Source: Falsirhodobacter deserti
Lineage (GTDB): Bacteria; Pseudomonadota; Alphaproteobacteria; Rhodobacterales; Rhodobacteraceae
NCBI RefSeq assembly: GCF_004015795.1
Contig: NZ_ML137221.1
Location: 62,001-126,000 of the forward strand
Reading direction: 5' to 3'
DNA: 64,000 nucleotides
Shown: positions 32,362 through 42,133 of the stretch, in pieces
Position numbering within the stretch: position 1 is the first letter of the stretch
Layout of the letters: each line of letters begins with the position of its first letter
Translations under genes and position numbers: made by a program
The notes under the pieces: model-generated
The model's input: the letters and a program-made list of their open reading frames with translations, nothing else
Told to the model about the DNA's origin: nothing
Databases searched by the model: none

Positions 32362-33651
32362 TCAGGCCCGCCCAAGAATGGAGGTCGCTTCGTCCACCAG
32401 GTTGGCACCGCCCTGTTCAGGAGTCACCGCCTTGAACCCGACCTCCTGGCTGATGCGGATGATGGTGTCATTCACCTCTCCGGCACCCTGCGGCGGTGAG
32501 GGGGGCAGCATGCCAATCTGCGGCGTCATGTCAGAGATGAACCGGACCACCTTGCGGCCGGGCTCGTCCAGATCTGATGCGATGACATCACGGATTGCGG
32601 CCGATGCGGGAACGCCACGATCCAGCCCCAGCAGTTTCGCCCCCTCCGGCTCTGCGATCAGGAAGTTGATCAGGCGCGCTGTGGCCGCCGGGTCTTTCGC
32701 CTTGGAGGAGATGGAGAACATCTGCGAAGGCTTGAAATATTGCGGGGGCTGGCCGTCGGGCAGAACGGGCGTACTGGTCAGCGACAGTTCCGCGTCCACC
32801 AGCATCTGGAAGGCGACGAACTGGTTGGAATGGCCAAAGTCGGTGGCAGAGCGTCGTTGCACAATGGGCGATGTTTCCGGCGAGAATTTGTAGAGCGCCT
32901 GCACATCCGCGGGCACACAATATCCCGCATCGCGCATTTCGGCCCAATAGGCGAACCAGCGGCCTGCATCCTCGGCGTTGAAACCAAGCGTACCTTCGGG
33001 CGTATAAAGCGCCTTGCCCTGTGCGCGCAGCCACGCCTCGAACAGCGCTTCCTGGCAGCTTCCATCGGCAGTGGCGAAAACTCGGGGCCGCTGGTTGGCT
33101 TCGGTGAAGGCCGCGCATTTTTCGGCGAAACCGTCCCACGTCATGCCGTATGCCGGCATCTCCACGCCAGCTTCGTCCCACGCCGCGCCGTCCAGCAGCA
33201 GGGTATAGGCATTCACGCCCACATTGCCGCCATATAGCTTTCCGTCCATGGAGCAGCTGGCAAGGTTAGCCTCGCCGAAATCGGCGATCTTCAGTTCGTT
33301 ACCAAGGAACTGGTTCAACGGCAGAAGCGCGCCCCGCCGGGCGTATTCGAACATATACCGATAATCCATCTGGATGAAATCGGGTGCGTTCCCACCTGCA
33401 ACCTGCGTGGCAAGACGCGCCCAGTAATCGTCCCAGCCCATGGATTCGGTCTGAATGGAAATCTCCGGATGCTTCTCGCGGAACAGCGCAACGGCCGCCT
33501 CCGTGCGGCGCGCCCGCTCATCGCCGCCCCACCAGATCATGCGTATGGCACTTTGCTGCGCCAGTGCGGCGCGGCCGATCAACAGCGGCAGGCCAGCCGC
33601 AAGCATCCCGGCACCGATGAACCGGCGCCGACCCATCAAGGGCGTTGTCAT
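32362..33651 (-). CDS. Family 1 sugar ABC transporter substrate-binding protein, Tat-type signal
   Basis: The 429-residue SBP_bac_1 protein starts MTTPLMGRRRFIGAGMLAAG, a twin-arginine-like signal, with cleavage near AALAQQ (about residue 33). Typical binding-protein segments follow (HPEISIQTESMGWDDYWARL, APDFIQMDYRYMFEYARRGA). It is the first gene of the operon and probably the most highly expressed. It is divergent from a LysR gene at 33878 across 226 bases. The Tat-type signal sets it apart from the Sec-type binding protein of the first CUT1 system at 11 kb. Ligand unknown. Confidence 0.92.
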   Translation of the reverse strand: MTTPLMGRRRFIGAGMLAAGLPLLIGRAALAQQSAIRMIWWGGDERARRTEAAVALFREKHPEISIQTESMGWDDYWARLATQVAGGNAPDFIQMDYRYMFEYARRGALLPLNQFLGNELKIADFGEANLASCSMDGKLYGGNVGVNAYTLLLDGAAWDEAGVEMPAYGMTWDGFAEKCAAFTEANQRPRVFATADGSCQEALFEAWLRAQGKALYTPEGTLGFNAEDAGRWFAYWAEMRDAGYCVPADVQALYKFSPETSPIVQRRSATDFGHSNQFVAFQMLVDAELSLTSTPVLPDGQPPQYFKPSQMFSISSKAKDPAATARLINFLIAEPEGAKLLGLDRGVPASAAIRDVIASDLDEPGRKVVRFISDMTPQIGMLPPSPPQGAGEVNDTIIRISQEVGFKAVTPEQGGANLVDEATSILGRA

Positions 33652-33877
33652 AGGTTTCCCTCCCAATGCGATACGGTTTTCCGCCTCGGGTCTTTGCCGC
33701 AGGCCGGTTCCGCACGTTCTGTTCCGGCACTCCCACGCCGGTGGTTCGTGAACGCGCCTCCCTCGCGGTACCGTTCACTTCAGATCAGTCTACGCACTGG
33801 CCGCAGCCTGACAAATATAATGTTTTGGCCCAGCCATAAAGAATGTTGATAGTAAATCATCCGGGTGGAGGGTGACG

Positions 33878-34801
33878 ATGGACAAGGTTCTGGAGCAGTT
33901 CGTGGCAATGGCAGAGGCCGGCTCTCTTGTCGCGGCAGCGGAGGTGCTGCATGTCTCTCAGCCCCCGCTAAGCTACAACCTGAAGCGGCTGGAACAGACG
34001 CTGGGCGTGACACTGTTTGAACGTTCGCCCCGCGGGGTGCAGCTGACCCGCTATGGCGAAACGCTGTACAGCAGCGCGCTGTTCATGGGGCGTCTTTATT
34101 CCAATGCGCTGGCCACCATCGCCAGCCAGAAGGCCGAGGATGAGGAAGGGATCAGCATCGGCACCGGATATTCGACGTGGATCCTTATCCTGCGCGACTA
34201 TGTCATCGACCATCACCGCGCCCATCCCCAAGCCCCGATCAATGTCAGCATCGGCAACATGATGCGCTGCATGGACCAACTTCTTGCCGGCGACATCTCG
34301 TTGTTCATCGGGCACCGAATCGACCGGCTGAAGGAAGGCCTGAAAGTGGACTTCATTCCCCTTGGCATGGCGCAGGACGGGTACTTCGTTCGGCGGGGAC
34401 ACCCACTTCAGGATGGTGCGCACCACGAGGCCGACATCCGCGCCTTCCCCACGACAATGGCCTATCCGCCCGATGCCCGCCAGAAACGGCTGATCGCAGG
34501 CGGCACCGAAGGGGATGCGAGCCGCTTCGGACATGTCTTCACCTCCAATTCCCTGGAGGCATGCATAGACTTCGTGCGCACCACCGAGGCCGTTCTGATC
34601 CACAGCACCGTGCTGAGCAGTCATTTCGTGAAGGAAGGCCTTGTTCCGGTTCAGGTCCATCCCGATGACAATCCGCGCACCGCAGTCATGGGAATTCACG
34701 TTCTTCCCGAACGCCGCGCGAACCCCAAGGTTCAGGCCTGCATTGACGCGCTTATCGCGCAATCGGAACGCCTGCAGCTGTTCCCGCGCAAGACCCCCTG
34801 A
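33878..34801 (+). CDS. LysR-family transcriptional regulator
   Basis: The 307-residue protein has an N-terminal LysR HTH (LEQFVAMAEAGSLVAAAEVL, SQPPLSYNLKRLEQTLG) and a full effector domain. The ATG at 33878 is preferred to the GTG at 33872 because GGAG at 33866-33869 is better spaced to it. It is divergent from the second CUT1 ABC operon and likely controls it. The AT-rich spacer at about 33810-33865 is where its operator should be. Confidence 0.9.
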   Translation: MDKVLEQFVAMAEAGSLVAAAEVLHVSQPPLSYNLKRLEQTLGVTLFERSPRGVQLTRYGETLYSSALFMGRLYSNALATIASQKAEDEEGISIGTGYSTWILILRDYVIDHHRAHPQAPINVSIGNMMRCMDQLLAGDISLFIGHRIDRLKEGLKVDFIPLGMAQDGYFVRRGHPLQDGAHHEADIRAFPTTMAYPPDARQKRLIAGGTEGDASRFGHVFTSNSLEACIDFVRTTEAVLIHSTVLSSHFVKEGLVPVQVHPDDNPRTAVMGIHVLPERRANPKVQACIDALIAQSERLQLFPRKTP

Positions 34802-34822
34802 TCGGGGCGCAAGAACAGCCCG

Positions 34823-35713
34823 CTAGGTTGCCGTCCTCTCCACCTCGGGTGGGGCTGGCCGGCGCATGACCGCAAGGCCTGAGCCCACGATCAGCGCCCC
34901 GCCCAGCAACATCGGAAGGGTTGGCACATCGCCAAAGATGAAAAACCCGAACAGCGCCCCCCAGACAAGAAGCGTGTATTGCAACGGCGCCACCACGGAT
35001 GCGTCGGCCATCTTCAGCGCGCGTGTGACCAGCATATGCGCCGCTGTCGCCACCATGCCCAGGAGAAACAGAAGCCCCAGATCAACCCCCGTGCGCACCG
35101 GCTGCCAGTCGAACGGGGCCAAAAGCAATCCCGCACCGGCTGCTGCAAGAAGTTGGAACAGCACAAGATCACGATCGGGCGTTGCGCGCAGGGACCGGCC
35201 CAGCATCATCATGGCGGCAAAGGCAATGGTGCCCAGCACCGCAAAGATCGCCCCAACCGTGAATATCTGCAACGAGGGTGCCAGCAGGATCAGAACACCG
35301 GCAAAGCCGAGGGCCACCGCGCCCCATGTGCGCGGGCTGACACGCTCGCCCAGCAACAGCGGCGATACGGCAACGACATATATGGGCGAGGCCATCCAGA
35401 AGGCCATCACGTCGGCCAGCGGCATGTAAAAGACAGCCAGATAGAAGCAGAATACCTCTGCCGTGGCGCAAAGCGCGCGCAGGGCCTGCAGTCCCGGACG
35501 GGGGGCCGAACGGATGCGGGCCAACGCGCGCCCCCCGCGCATCAGGAAAGGCATCATCAACACAAGCGCTGCAAGCGAGCGCAGAAGGATCACCTGCGCC
35601 ACGCTGTAATCGGCCACAAGCCACTTGCCCAAGGCGTCATTCATCGCGAAAGCCGCCATTCCCAGCAGCATAAGCAACGCGCCGGCCGCATTGCCGCTCA
35701 TCCTGTTCCGCAT
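34823..35713 (-). CDS. EamA/DMT-family transporter
   Basis: The 296-residue protein is almost wholly hydrophobic, with about ten helices in two EamA repeats (first: LLMLLGMAAFAMNDALGKWL; second beginning near FAVLGTIAFAAMMMLG). DMT proteins move metabolites or amino acids across the inner membrane, often outward. It is the last gene of the xylX-TRAP operon, 56 bases after dctP, and could export an overflow product. It is convergent with the LysR gene. An ATG four codons inside is an alternative start. Confidence 0.88.
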   Translation of the reverse strand: MRNRMSGNAAGALLMLLGMAAFAMNDALGKWLVADYSVAQVILLRSLAALVLMMPFLMRGGRALARIRSAPRPGLQALRALCATAEVFCFYLAVFYMPLADVMAFWMASPIYVVAVSPLLLGERVSPRTWGAVALGFAGVLILLAPSLQIFTVGAIFAVLGTIAFAAMMMLGRSLRATPDRDLVLFQLLAAAGAGLLLAPFDWQPVRTGVDLGLLFLLGMVATAAHMLVTRALKMADASVVAPLQYTLLVWGALFGFFIFGDVPTLPMLLGGALIVGSGLAVMRRPAPPEVERTAT

Positions 35714-35769
35714 CCCCTCAGCCCCCGCACAACCCCCGGCGCCGCTTCCGGCACCGGGAGATCTTCCGA

Positions 35770-36783
35770 TCAGTTCGTTCCGCGGATTTCCGAAAGGATC
35801 TGCTGGACCTGATCGACCACGTCTGCGCCGATCGCATCCTTGTGCTTTTCGTAAACGACCTGCGACTTCTCCAGCATCTCCTCCTGCTCCTCGGGGGCGA
35901 TGGTGTTGAACTTCAGACCGGCGGCTTCCATTTTTTCAAGGGACTGCTTGTTCAGCTCCTGGATTGCCTCCCGTTCCACATCGCGGCCCACGATGGTGCA
36001 TTCGCGCAGCGCCTGCTGTTCCTCGGGGGTGTAAGTGTTGAAGATCGCCTTGGAGAACAGAAACAGGAACGGTGTATAGGCGTGCTTCGTTTCGCTGATA
36101 TAGTTCTGCACCTCATAGAACTTGGAGGTGTCGATCGTGACGTAGGGGTTTTCCTGCGCATCGATCGCCTTTGTTTCCAGCGCCGAGAACACCTCGCCGA
36201 ACGACATGGGCGTCGCATTGGCCCCGAAGTTCGAGAAGGTATCGAGGAAGATGTTGTTCTGCATGACACGAACCTTCATCCCCTCGAAATCCTCCCACTG
36301 CGTGATGGGTCGTTGCGAATTCGACATGTTGCGGAAGCCGTTTTCCCAATAGCCGAGGTTGACCAGCCCCACCGCATCGAGCTTCTCGTTCAGCATTTCG
36401 CCGAACGGTCCGTCCATCACGGCATAGGCTTCTTCGGGGCTGCGGAACAGGAAGGGCAGGTCGAACACGCCAAGGGCCGGCACCATCCCGACCAGCGGCG
36501 AGGACGAGGTGACCACCGCCTCTTGCAGGCCGCTGCGGACAGCCTGCGTGGCCTGAAGGTCGCCGCCAAGTGCGCCGCCCCAGAACCCTTGCATCTTCAT
36601 CTTGCCGCCGGTCTTTTCATCCAGGCAGGCCTGCATTGCCTTCATGCCGGTGTTGACGGGGTGATCTTCGTTGATGCCGTTCGACACGCGGAACGTGCGG
36701 TCACGGTATTCGGCCAATGCGGGACTTGCCGCAGTCATGAGAGTGGTGACGCAAAGGACGGCTTTCAGTGTGGAACGTAGCAT
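35770..36783 (-). CDS. dctP: TRAP transporter substrate-binding protein DctP
   Basis: The 337-residue protein has a Sec signal (LKAVLCVTTLMTAASPALA, cleavage near residue 24) and a DctP/TeaA fold: FRVSNGINEDHPVNTGMKAM near the N-terminus, MKVRVMQNNIFLDTFSNFGA, and SFGEVFSALETKAIDAQENP holding the usual selector-helix region. It captures an organic acid, here probably a sugar acid, for the DctQM membrane subunits encoded upstream. 27 bases separate it from dctM. Confidence 0.93.
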   Translation of the reverse strand: MLRSTLKAVLCVTTLMTAASPALAEYRDRTFRVSNGINEDHPVNTGMKAMQACLDEKTGGKMKMQGFWGGALGGDLQATQAVRSGLQEAVVTSSSPLVGMVPALGVFDLPFLFRSPEEAYAVMDGPFGEMLNEKLDAVGLVNLGYWENGFRNMSNSQRPITQWEDFEGMKVRVMQNNIFLDTFSNFGANATPMSFGEVFSALETKAIDAQENPYVTIDTSKFYEVQNYISETKHAYTPFLFLFSKAIFNTYTPEEQQALRECTIVGRDVEREAIQELNKQSLEKMEAAGLKFNTIAPEEQEEMLEKSQVVYEKHKDAIGADVVDQVQQILSEIRGTN

Positions 36784-36810
36784 GTTTTCCTCCAGTATCT
36801 GGATAGCGCC

Positions 36811-38088
36811 TCAGTAAAACCAGTTTGCGGGAATGATGACGATCGCGGGAAAGGCGATCAGCAGCAGCACCACGAGGATCTGCGCGATCAGGAACGGCCA
36901 AACCCCCGTGATCACCTTGCCAAGCGGCACGCGCCCGACACTGCTGACCACATTCAGCACCACCCCCACGGGCGGCGTCAGCAGCCCGATGCAGCAGTTC
37001 ATGATGAACAGCACCCCGAAATAGACCGGATCGATGCCCGCCTGCGTGATGATCGGCATCAGGACCGGTGTCAGGATCAGGATCGTCGGCGTCAGGTCCA
37101 GCGCGGTGCCCACGATCAGGATCAGCACCATGATCGCCAGCATCAGCAGCTTGGGGTTGTCCATCAACGGCTGGATGATGTTCGCGATGCCCGCCGGGAT
37201 GTTGGCTGCGGTGATAAGCCAAGCCGAAACCAGTGCCGCGCAGACAAGGAACATGATCACTGCCGTCGTCCGCCCCGCCGCGATCAGCACGCCGGGAAGG
37301 TCAGAAATCTTAAGCTCGCGGTAGATCACCATACCGACGAACATTGCATAGAAAGCGGCGATCACGGCAGCCTCGGTCGGGGTCACGACGCCCATCTTGA
37401 TGCCGCCCAGAATGATCACCGGCATGCCAAGCGCCCATATCGCACGGGCCGAGGTGCGGCGGCGGTCAGACCAGCTGGCGCGCGGCAGGGTTTCCACCTT
37501 GTCGTTCCGCGCCACGATCATCCAGGTGATGACAAGCACGATCCCCATCAGCACGCCCGGCACGATGCCCGCCATGAACAGCTTTGAGATCGACACGTTG
37601 GCCGCAACACCGAAGATGATGAAGGCCATCGACGGCGGGATCACGGGCGCGATCACGCCCCCTGCCGCGATCAGCCCGGCAGATCGGGGCACGTTATAGC
37701 CGGCACGCGCCATCATCGGGATAAGGATCGCGGCCAGTGCCGCCGTATCCGCCGCAGCCGAGCCCGAGATCGAGGCCATGATGACGGCTGCGATGATCGC
37801 CACAAGGCCAAGGCCGCCGCGGATGTGCCCCACGCAGCTGATGGCGAAGTCAATGATGCGCTTGGACAGGCCGCCCGCGTTCATCAACTCCCCCGCCAGA
37901 ATGAAGAAGGGGATTGCCAGCAGCGTGAACGTATCCGCGCCGATCAGCATGTTCTGGGCGATGATCTGCGTGTTGAACATGTCCATGTAGGACATCAGCA
38001 CGATGCCGCAGAAAATCAGCGCAAAGGCGACCGGCACCCCGATGGCCATGGATCCCAGAAGCGAGACGATGAAGACCAGAAGGGTCAT
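36811..38088 (-). CDS. dctM: TRAP transporter large membrane subunit DctM
   Basis: The 425-residue protein has about 12 hydrophobic helices and the DctM pattern: FTLLAIPFFILAGELMNAGG, then MASISGSAAADTAALAAILI, and GVVTPTEAAVIAAFYAMFVG. It carries out Na+-driven import of the ligand delivered by DctP. Its ATG overlaps the dctQ stop by four bases. Confidence 0.95.
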   Translation of the reverse strand: MTLLVFIVSLLGSMAIGVPVAFALIFCGIVLMSYMDMFNTQIIAQNMLIGADTFTLLAIPFFILAGELMNAGGLSKRIIDFAISCVGHIRGGLGLVAIIAAVIMASISGSAAADTAALAAILIPMMARAGYNVPRSAGLIAAGGVIAPVIPPSMAFIIFGVAANVSISKLFMAGIVPGVLMGIVLVITWMIVARNDKVETLPRASWSDRRRTSARAIWALGMPVIILGGIKMGVVTPTEAAVIAAFYAMFVGMVIYRELKISDLPGVLIAAGRTTAVIMFLVCAALVSAWLITAANIPAGIANIIQPLMDNPKLLMLAIMVLILIVGTALDLTPTILILTPVLMPIITQAGIDPVYFGVLFIMNCCIGLLTPPVGVVLNVVSSVGRVPLGKVITGVWPFLIAQILVVLLLIAFPAIVIIPANWFY

Positions 38089-38624
38089 TTCATGCGCTCC
38101 TCTGCCGTGTGGTCATGGGGATCCATCTCGCCTCCGAAGGCACGTATCTCAGCCTCGGTCATCCTGCCGGTGACAAGGCGGAACAGCCGCTCCAGCGTGA
38201 TGACGATGATGCCGGCGCCGGTGAAAAGGCCGATGCCGTAAACCCATGCCATCGAAAGGCCGGTGACAGGCGCGCTCATGCTTGCGTTGATGGGAAGTTG
38301 CTTCCACGTGCCAACGGTCAGCACGATGGCGCAGCCAAGAATCAGAAGGTCCGAAAGCCCCATCAACACCAACCGCCCGCGCCGTTTGAACTGGGACACC
38401 ACTGTTTCCATGCCGATATGCAGCCGATGGTGGTAACCCACGACCGCGCCGATGAACGTCAGCCAGACAAAGGCGAAGCGTGCAAGTTCGTCCGAAACCG
38501 CGATGCCGGAGTTCATCGTGTAGCGCATGACCACGTTGACGAAGACCATCAGCGCCATCGCTGCAAGAAGCAGGCCAAGCAGGATGTCAAGGAACCGGAA
38601 GAAGAGCCGCACCAGCACCTGCAT
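38085..38624 (-). CDS. dctQ: TRAP transporter small membrane subunit DctQ
   Basis: The 179-residue protein has four predicted helices (first: LDILLGLLLAAMALMVFVNV) and the DctQ signature SDELARFAFVWLTFIGAVVG near residue 45. It is an obligate partner of DctM. The ATG at 38624 lies one base after the xylX-like stop, which favours it over a start six codons upstream. The C-terminus is charged and cytoplasmic. Confidence 0.92.
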   Translation of the reverse strand: MQVLVRLFFRFLDILLGLLLAAMALMVFVNVVMRYTMNSGIAVSDELARFAFVWLTFIGAVVGYHHRLHIGMETVVSQFKRRGRLVLMGLSDLLILGCAIVLTVGTWKQLPINASMSAPVTGLSMAWVYGIGLFTGAGIIVITLERLFRLVTGRMTEAEIRAFGGEMDPHDHTAEERMK

Positions 38625-38625
38625 C

Positions 38626-39792
38626 TCAGATCCTTTCGCCAAGGCCGCGTTCGAACAGGTTGCGCATCAGCGCCAAGGTGCCGAATTGCCATTCGGGGCA
38701 ACGATCCGTGCGGTCCACCCAGTTGATCAGCCGGCCAAGTCGTGGGGACGCGATCTCCACCCGGTCCCCGATCTCGTGCGTGAAGCCCTGCCCTTCGCCG
38801 CGCCGGTCCTTCACGGGCGCGAACATCGTGCCCATAAACAGCACTGCGCCGTCGGGATACTGGTGCGAACGGTTCAGCAGCTGCCCTGCCAGATCGGCAG
38901 GCGTGCGGCTGATGGCCTGCATCGGGCTTTCGCCCGTCATCACGAAGCCGTCCTCCCCCTCCACCCGAAGCGAGACAACCGTGTTTTCCAGATCCCCTGG
39001 CGTGAAATCTTCGTCGAACAGGCGGATGAACGGCCCAAGCGCGCAAGAGGCGTTGTTGTCCTTCGCCTTTCCCAGCAGCAGGGCCGACCGCCCCTCCACG
39101 TCGCGCAGGTTGACGTCATTTCCCAGCGTCGCGCCGAGGATGGTGCCGTCAGAGCGGATCACCAGCACCACCTCCGGCTCGGGGTTGTTCCATTCCGACA
39201 TGGGATGGATGCCGACCTTGTCACCGCAGCCCACGGCCGACATCGGCTGCGCCTTGGTGAAAATCTCGGCATCGGGGCCGATCCCCACCTCCAGATATTG
39301 GGACCACATGCCCATTTCCTGAAGCAAAGCCTTCACCCGCCCCGCCTTTTCCGAACCGGCCTGCACGCCGCGCAGGTTTTCCCCGATCACGGGGGCCAGC
39401 CGGGCGCGAACCTCTTGTGCGCGGGAGCTGTCTCCGCGGGCCTGCTCCTCGATCACGCGCTCCAACATGCTGTCAGCAAAGGTCACGCCGGCCGCCTTGA
39501 TCGCCTGCAGATCCACCGGCGCAAGAAGGCGGCCGGCGCTTCCATCAAGAAATGCGTCCAGCGCGCCCAGATCCGGCAGATCGGTGTTGGCGAGTGCCTG
39601 ATGCAGATCACTGCGTTCCAGCAGGCCTGATATCGTCGCCGCGATTCCCGTCAGGTCGAACAGATGCCCGCCGCGCACAAGCACGGGACACGGCCCGCCC
39701 TGTGCATCGGACCAGACCCGACCCAGCAGCATGGCGCAATCGGCATCATCGGGCAAAAGCACCGATGCCTGCAAAGGTTGCTGTGAAGCCAC
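38626..39792 (-). CDS. xylX: FAH-fold 2-keto-3-deoxy-pentonate dehydratase (XylX-like)
   Basis: The 388-residue protein has the fumarylacetoacetate-hydrolase fold in its C-terminal two thirds, with metal-site residues in WNNPEPEVVLVI (ExE) and GNDVNLRDVEGRSALLLGKA (D). As I recall it, it closely resembles XylX of Caulobacter along its whole length (LLAPVDLQAIKAAGVTFA, WSQYLEVGIGPDAEIFTKA). XylX dehydrates 2-keto-3-deoxyxylonate to alpha-ketoglutarate semialdehyde in the Weimberg pathway. It heads an operon with a TRAP importer, while a xylD-like gene lies on the opposite arm of the locus. The natural substrate could be another 2-keto-3-deoxy acid. Confidence 0.85.
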   Translation of the reverse strand: MASQQPLQASVLLPDDADCAMLLGRVWSDAQGGPCPVLVRGGHLFDLTGIAATISGLLERSDLHQALANTDLPDLGALDAFLDGSAGRLLAPVDLQAIKAAGVTFADSMLERVIEEQARGDSSRAQEVRARLAPVIGENLRGVQAGSEKAGRVKALLQEMGMWSQYLEVGIGPDAEIFTKAQPMSAVGCGDKVGIHPMSEWNNPEPEVVLVIRSDGTILGATLGNDVNLRDVEGRSALLLGKAKDNNASCALGPFIRLFDEDFTPGDLENTVVSLRVEGEDGFVMTGESPMQAISRTPADLAGQLLNRSHQYPDGAVLFMGTMFAPVKDRRGEGQGFTHEIGDRVEIASPRLGRLINWVDRTDRCPEWQFGTLALMRNLFERGLGERI

Positions 39793-39843
39793 CTTTCCCC
39801 TCCCTTCATGTAACGGCGCCCTCCAGCACCGCGCCGCCTGACG

Positions 39844-39854
39844 ATGTCAGACAA
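39844..39854. promoter_or_regulatory. Candidate GntR operator upstream of xylX-TRAP operon
   Basis: The site ATGTCAGACAA differs by one base from the palindrome TTGTCNGACAA. It lies 52 bases upstream of the xylX-like start. The perfect version occurs upstream of denD at 42134-42144, with the regulator gene between the two. Confidence 0.5.
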
Positions 39855-39916
39855 CAGTATTACATGATCCTAAGCGGGGGATCGCCGGCCTGTCCACCGG
39901 AATATGCACTGGAAGG

Positions 39917-40633
39917 TCAGGAATGAAACTCCAGCTCCAGCGCCACCCGCTCTGCTGATTTTTCCATATGGTGGCGCATCGCCGTCCGGGCGCGAATGGC
40001 GTCCCCTGCGGCAATGGCATCACGAAGTTCGGTATGTTCCTGCGTGATAACTGCCACAAGCGCATGAAGGCTGATGCGCTTGCGCGACGCAACGATGGTA
40101 TGGATGATGCGGTCCGATATCGCCCCGAGGAACTGCACGAAATAATCGTTGCCGGTCGCGGCCGCGATTGTTCGATGAAAGTCCAGATCCGCCACGATGC
40201 CATCACCCGCCCCGTCGCCCGTGGCCGTCATGCGCACCAGCGCCTCGTCCATCTGCTGCAGATGCGCCGGGCGGTGGTTAGTTGCCGCAAGCCCGGCCGC
40301 CTCGATCTCCAGCGGGATGCGCAGCTGGAACAGGTGGCGAAACGCCTCCTTGTCCATCTGTACGCCATCGTCCAGCCGGATGTGGCGCGTGGGCCTGTCG
40401 ATCACGAAGGCGCCGACGCCCTGCCGCGTTTCGATCATGCCTTCGTTGCGCAACTGGGCGATCGCCTCGCGGATGACGGTGCGGCTGACGCCGAAGGTCT
40501 TGGACAATGTGTGCTCCGTGGGCAGCTTGTCCCCCGGCTTGAGAACACCCTTCTGGATCTGCTGCGTGAACTGCGCCGCGATACGGGCGGGCAAATGCTC
40601 GCTGCGGATGATTTGGGTGAAGTCGGCGCTCAT
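39917..40633 (-). CDS. GntR-family (FadR/FCD) transcriptional regulator
   Basis: The 238-residue protein has an N-terminal GntR winged helix (KLPTEHTLSKTFGVSRTVIR, about residues 37-56) and an FCD ligand-binding domain. The FCD metal and ligand residues are visible in LDFHRTIAAATGN, ITQEHTELRDAIAAGD and RTAMRHHMEKSAERV. FCD regulators usually bind a carboxylic or sugar acid and release DNA. It lies 34 bases after the FAD-linked dehydrogenase gene and likely controls both arms of the locus, since a shared palindrome (TTGTCNGACAA) lies upstream of xylX and of denD. Confidence 0.92.
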   Translation of the reverse strand: MSADFTQIIRSEHLPARIAAQFTQQIQKGVLKPGDKLPTEHTLSKTFGVSRTVIREAIAQLRNEGMIETRQGVGAFVIDRPTRHIRLDDGVQMDKEAFRHLFQLRIPLEIEAAGLAATNHRPAHLQQMDEALVRMTATGDGAGDGIVADLDFHRTIAAATGNDYFVQFLGAISDRIIHTIVASRKRISLHALVAVITQEHTELRDAIAAGDAIRARTAMRHHMEKSAERVALELEFHS

Positions 40634-40667
40634 TGTCCCTGCTCCTTTTCGTCTGGGCCGTGTGTGA

Positions 40668-42104
40668 TCAGGGCAGATCGAACTGGCAACCCGGATTCAG
40701 CCGCCCATCGGGATCGAATGCCCTGCGAACCGAGGTCAGAAGCGCACGATGCACCGGCGGCAAACGCTGTTCGAAGTCGGACTTCTTCAGCCGCCCGATG
40801 CCGTGTTCGGCGCTGATCGACCCGTCATAGCGGTCCAGAACCTCGTTCACGATCTTCTTGGCCATCAGGATCTGCGGCTCCACCTGCCCGGCGCCTTGGG
40901 AATAATCGGGCAGCACGTTCAGGTGCACGTTCCCGTCCCCCACATGGCCATAGGACACGCAGATGCAGCCGGGCATCCGCCGGGTGATCGCGGCCTCCGC
41001 CTCGGCCACGAAATCGGCCAGCCGCGACAGCGGGACCGATATGTCGGTGCGTAGATGCCGTCCCCTTTCAGCCTGCCCCAGATTCATACCCTCGCGGATC
41101 GCCCACAGGTTGCGGGCCTGCGCGTGGGACTGGGCGACCACCCCGTCGAGAGCCAGCCCGCTCTCGAAGGCGGCCTCCAGAAACCGCCCCATCAGATCGT
41201 CGATATTTACCAAGCCCGATCCCGATATCTCGATCAAAGCGTAGGCTGGATGCCCCTCCAGCGGGATCGGCAGATCCGGCATCGCTTCGCGCGCAAGAAC
41301 CATCGCCAGCGGAGGCATGAACTCGAACGCCGACATCAGGTCGCAGCAGTCGCGGCGAGCGCGTCGATAAAGCGCGATCACATCCTCCAGCCGCGGCAGG
41401 GCCACCAGCGCCGTGGCAACCTGATCGGGCGCAGGCAGAAGCTTCACGGACACCGCCGTGACAATGCCCAGCGTTCCTTCCGCCCCGATGAACAGCTGCT
41501 TCAGGTCTATCCCGCGGTTATCCTTGCGCAGCCGCGACAGCCCGTCGAACACGCTGCCATCAGGCAGAACCACCTCGAGCCCCAGCACCAGTTCGCGCGT
41601 CATTCCATAACGCAGGACGTTCACGCCGCCCGCGTTGGTGGAAACATTCCCGCCGATCTGGCAGCTGCCTTGCGCGCCCAGTGACAGGGGAAAATACAGA
41701 CCTTTGGCGGCGACGGCTTCCCTTACCTGTTCCAGCACCGCGCCCGCCTCGATCACGGCAGAAAAGTTGTCGACATCCAGATCGCGAATGCGCGACATAC
41801 GCTCCAGGCTAAGAACGACCTGCTTTGCAGGTGCATCGGGCAGCGCGCCCAGCACCAGCCCCGTATTCCCGCCCTGCGGAACGATTTCCAGTTCCAGCGC
41901 AGCGGCGGCGCGAACGCAGGCCTGCACCTCGGCGGTGCTTCGGGGGCGAAGAACCGCAACTGCGCTGCTTTGCACATCCCCGTGCCAGTCGCGACAATAG
42001 GATGCGGTGGCTTCGCCCGTCAGCACCAGATCCGCGCCGAGCATGTCGATCAACCGCCCTGACAGCGCCGGGTCGTGTTGCAAAGTTTCGGAGTGGATCG
42101 TCAT
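40668..42104 (-). CDS. FAD-binding 2-hydroxy acid dehydrogenase (GlcD/D2HGDH family)
   Basis: The 478-residue protein has an FAD_binding_4 domain (VLRPRSTAEVQACVRAAAAL, VPQGGNTGLVLGALP, GNVSTNAGGVNVLRYGMTR) and the FAD-oxidase C-terminal domain ending ISAEHGIGRLKKSDF. Family members oxidise D-2-hydroxy acids (lactate, glycolate, 2-hydroxyglutarate) and pass electrons to quinones or flavoproteins. It is transcribed with the GntR gene and divergent from denD. It may remove a 2-hydroxy acid by-product or oxidise the imported acid. No GlcE/GlcF partners are present, which favours the single-subunit D2HGDH type. Confidence 0.88.
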   Translation of the reverse strand: MTIHSETLQHDPALSGRLIDMLGADLVLTGEATASYCRDWHGDVQSSAVAVLRPRSTAEVQACVRAAAALELEIVPQGGNTGLVLGALPDAPAKQVVLSLERMSRIRDLDVDNFSAVIEAGAVLEQVREAVAAKGLYFPLSLGAQGSCQIGGNVSTNAGGVNVLRYGMTRELVLGLEVVLPDGSVFDGLSRLRKDNRGIDLKQLFIGAEGTLGIVTAVSVKLLPAPDQVATALVALPRLEDVIALYRRARRDCCDLMSAFEFMPPLAMVLAREAMPDLPIPLEGHPAYALIEISGSGLVNIDDLMGRFLEAAFESGLALDGVVAQSHAQARNLWAIREGMNLGQAERGRHLRTDISVPLSRLADFVAEAEAAITRRMPGCICVSYGHVGDGNVHLNVLPDYSQGAGQVEPQILMAKKIVNEVLDRYDGSISAEHGIGRLKKSDFEQRLPPVHRALLTSVRRAFDPDGRLNPGCQFDLP

Positions 42105-42133
42105 GGCACCATCCGTGTCTTAGGGTTTGCAGG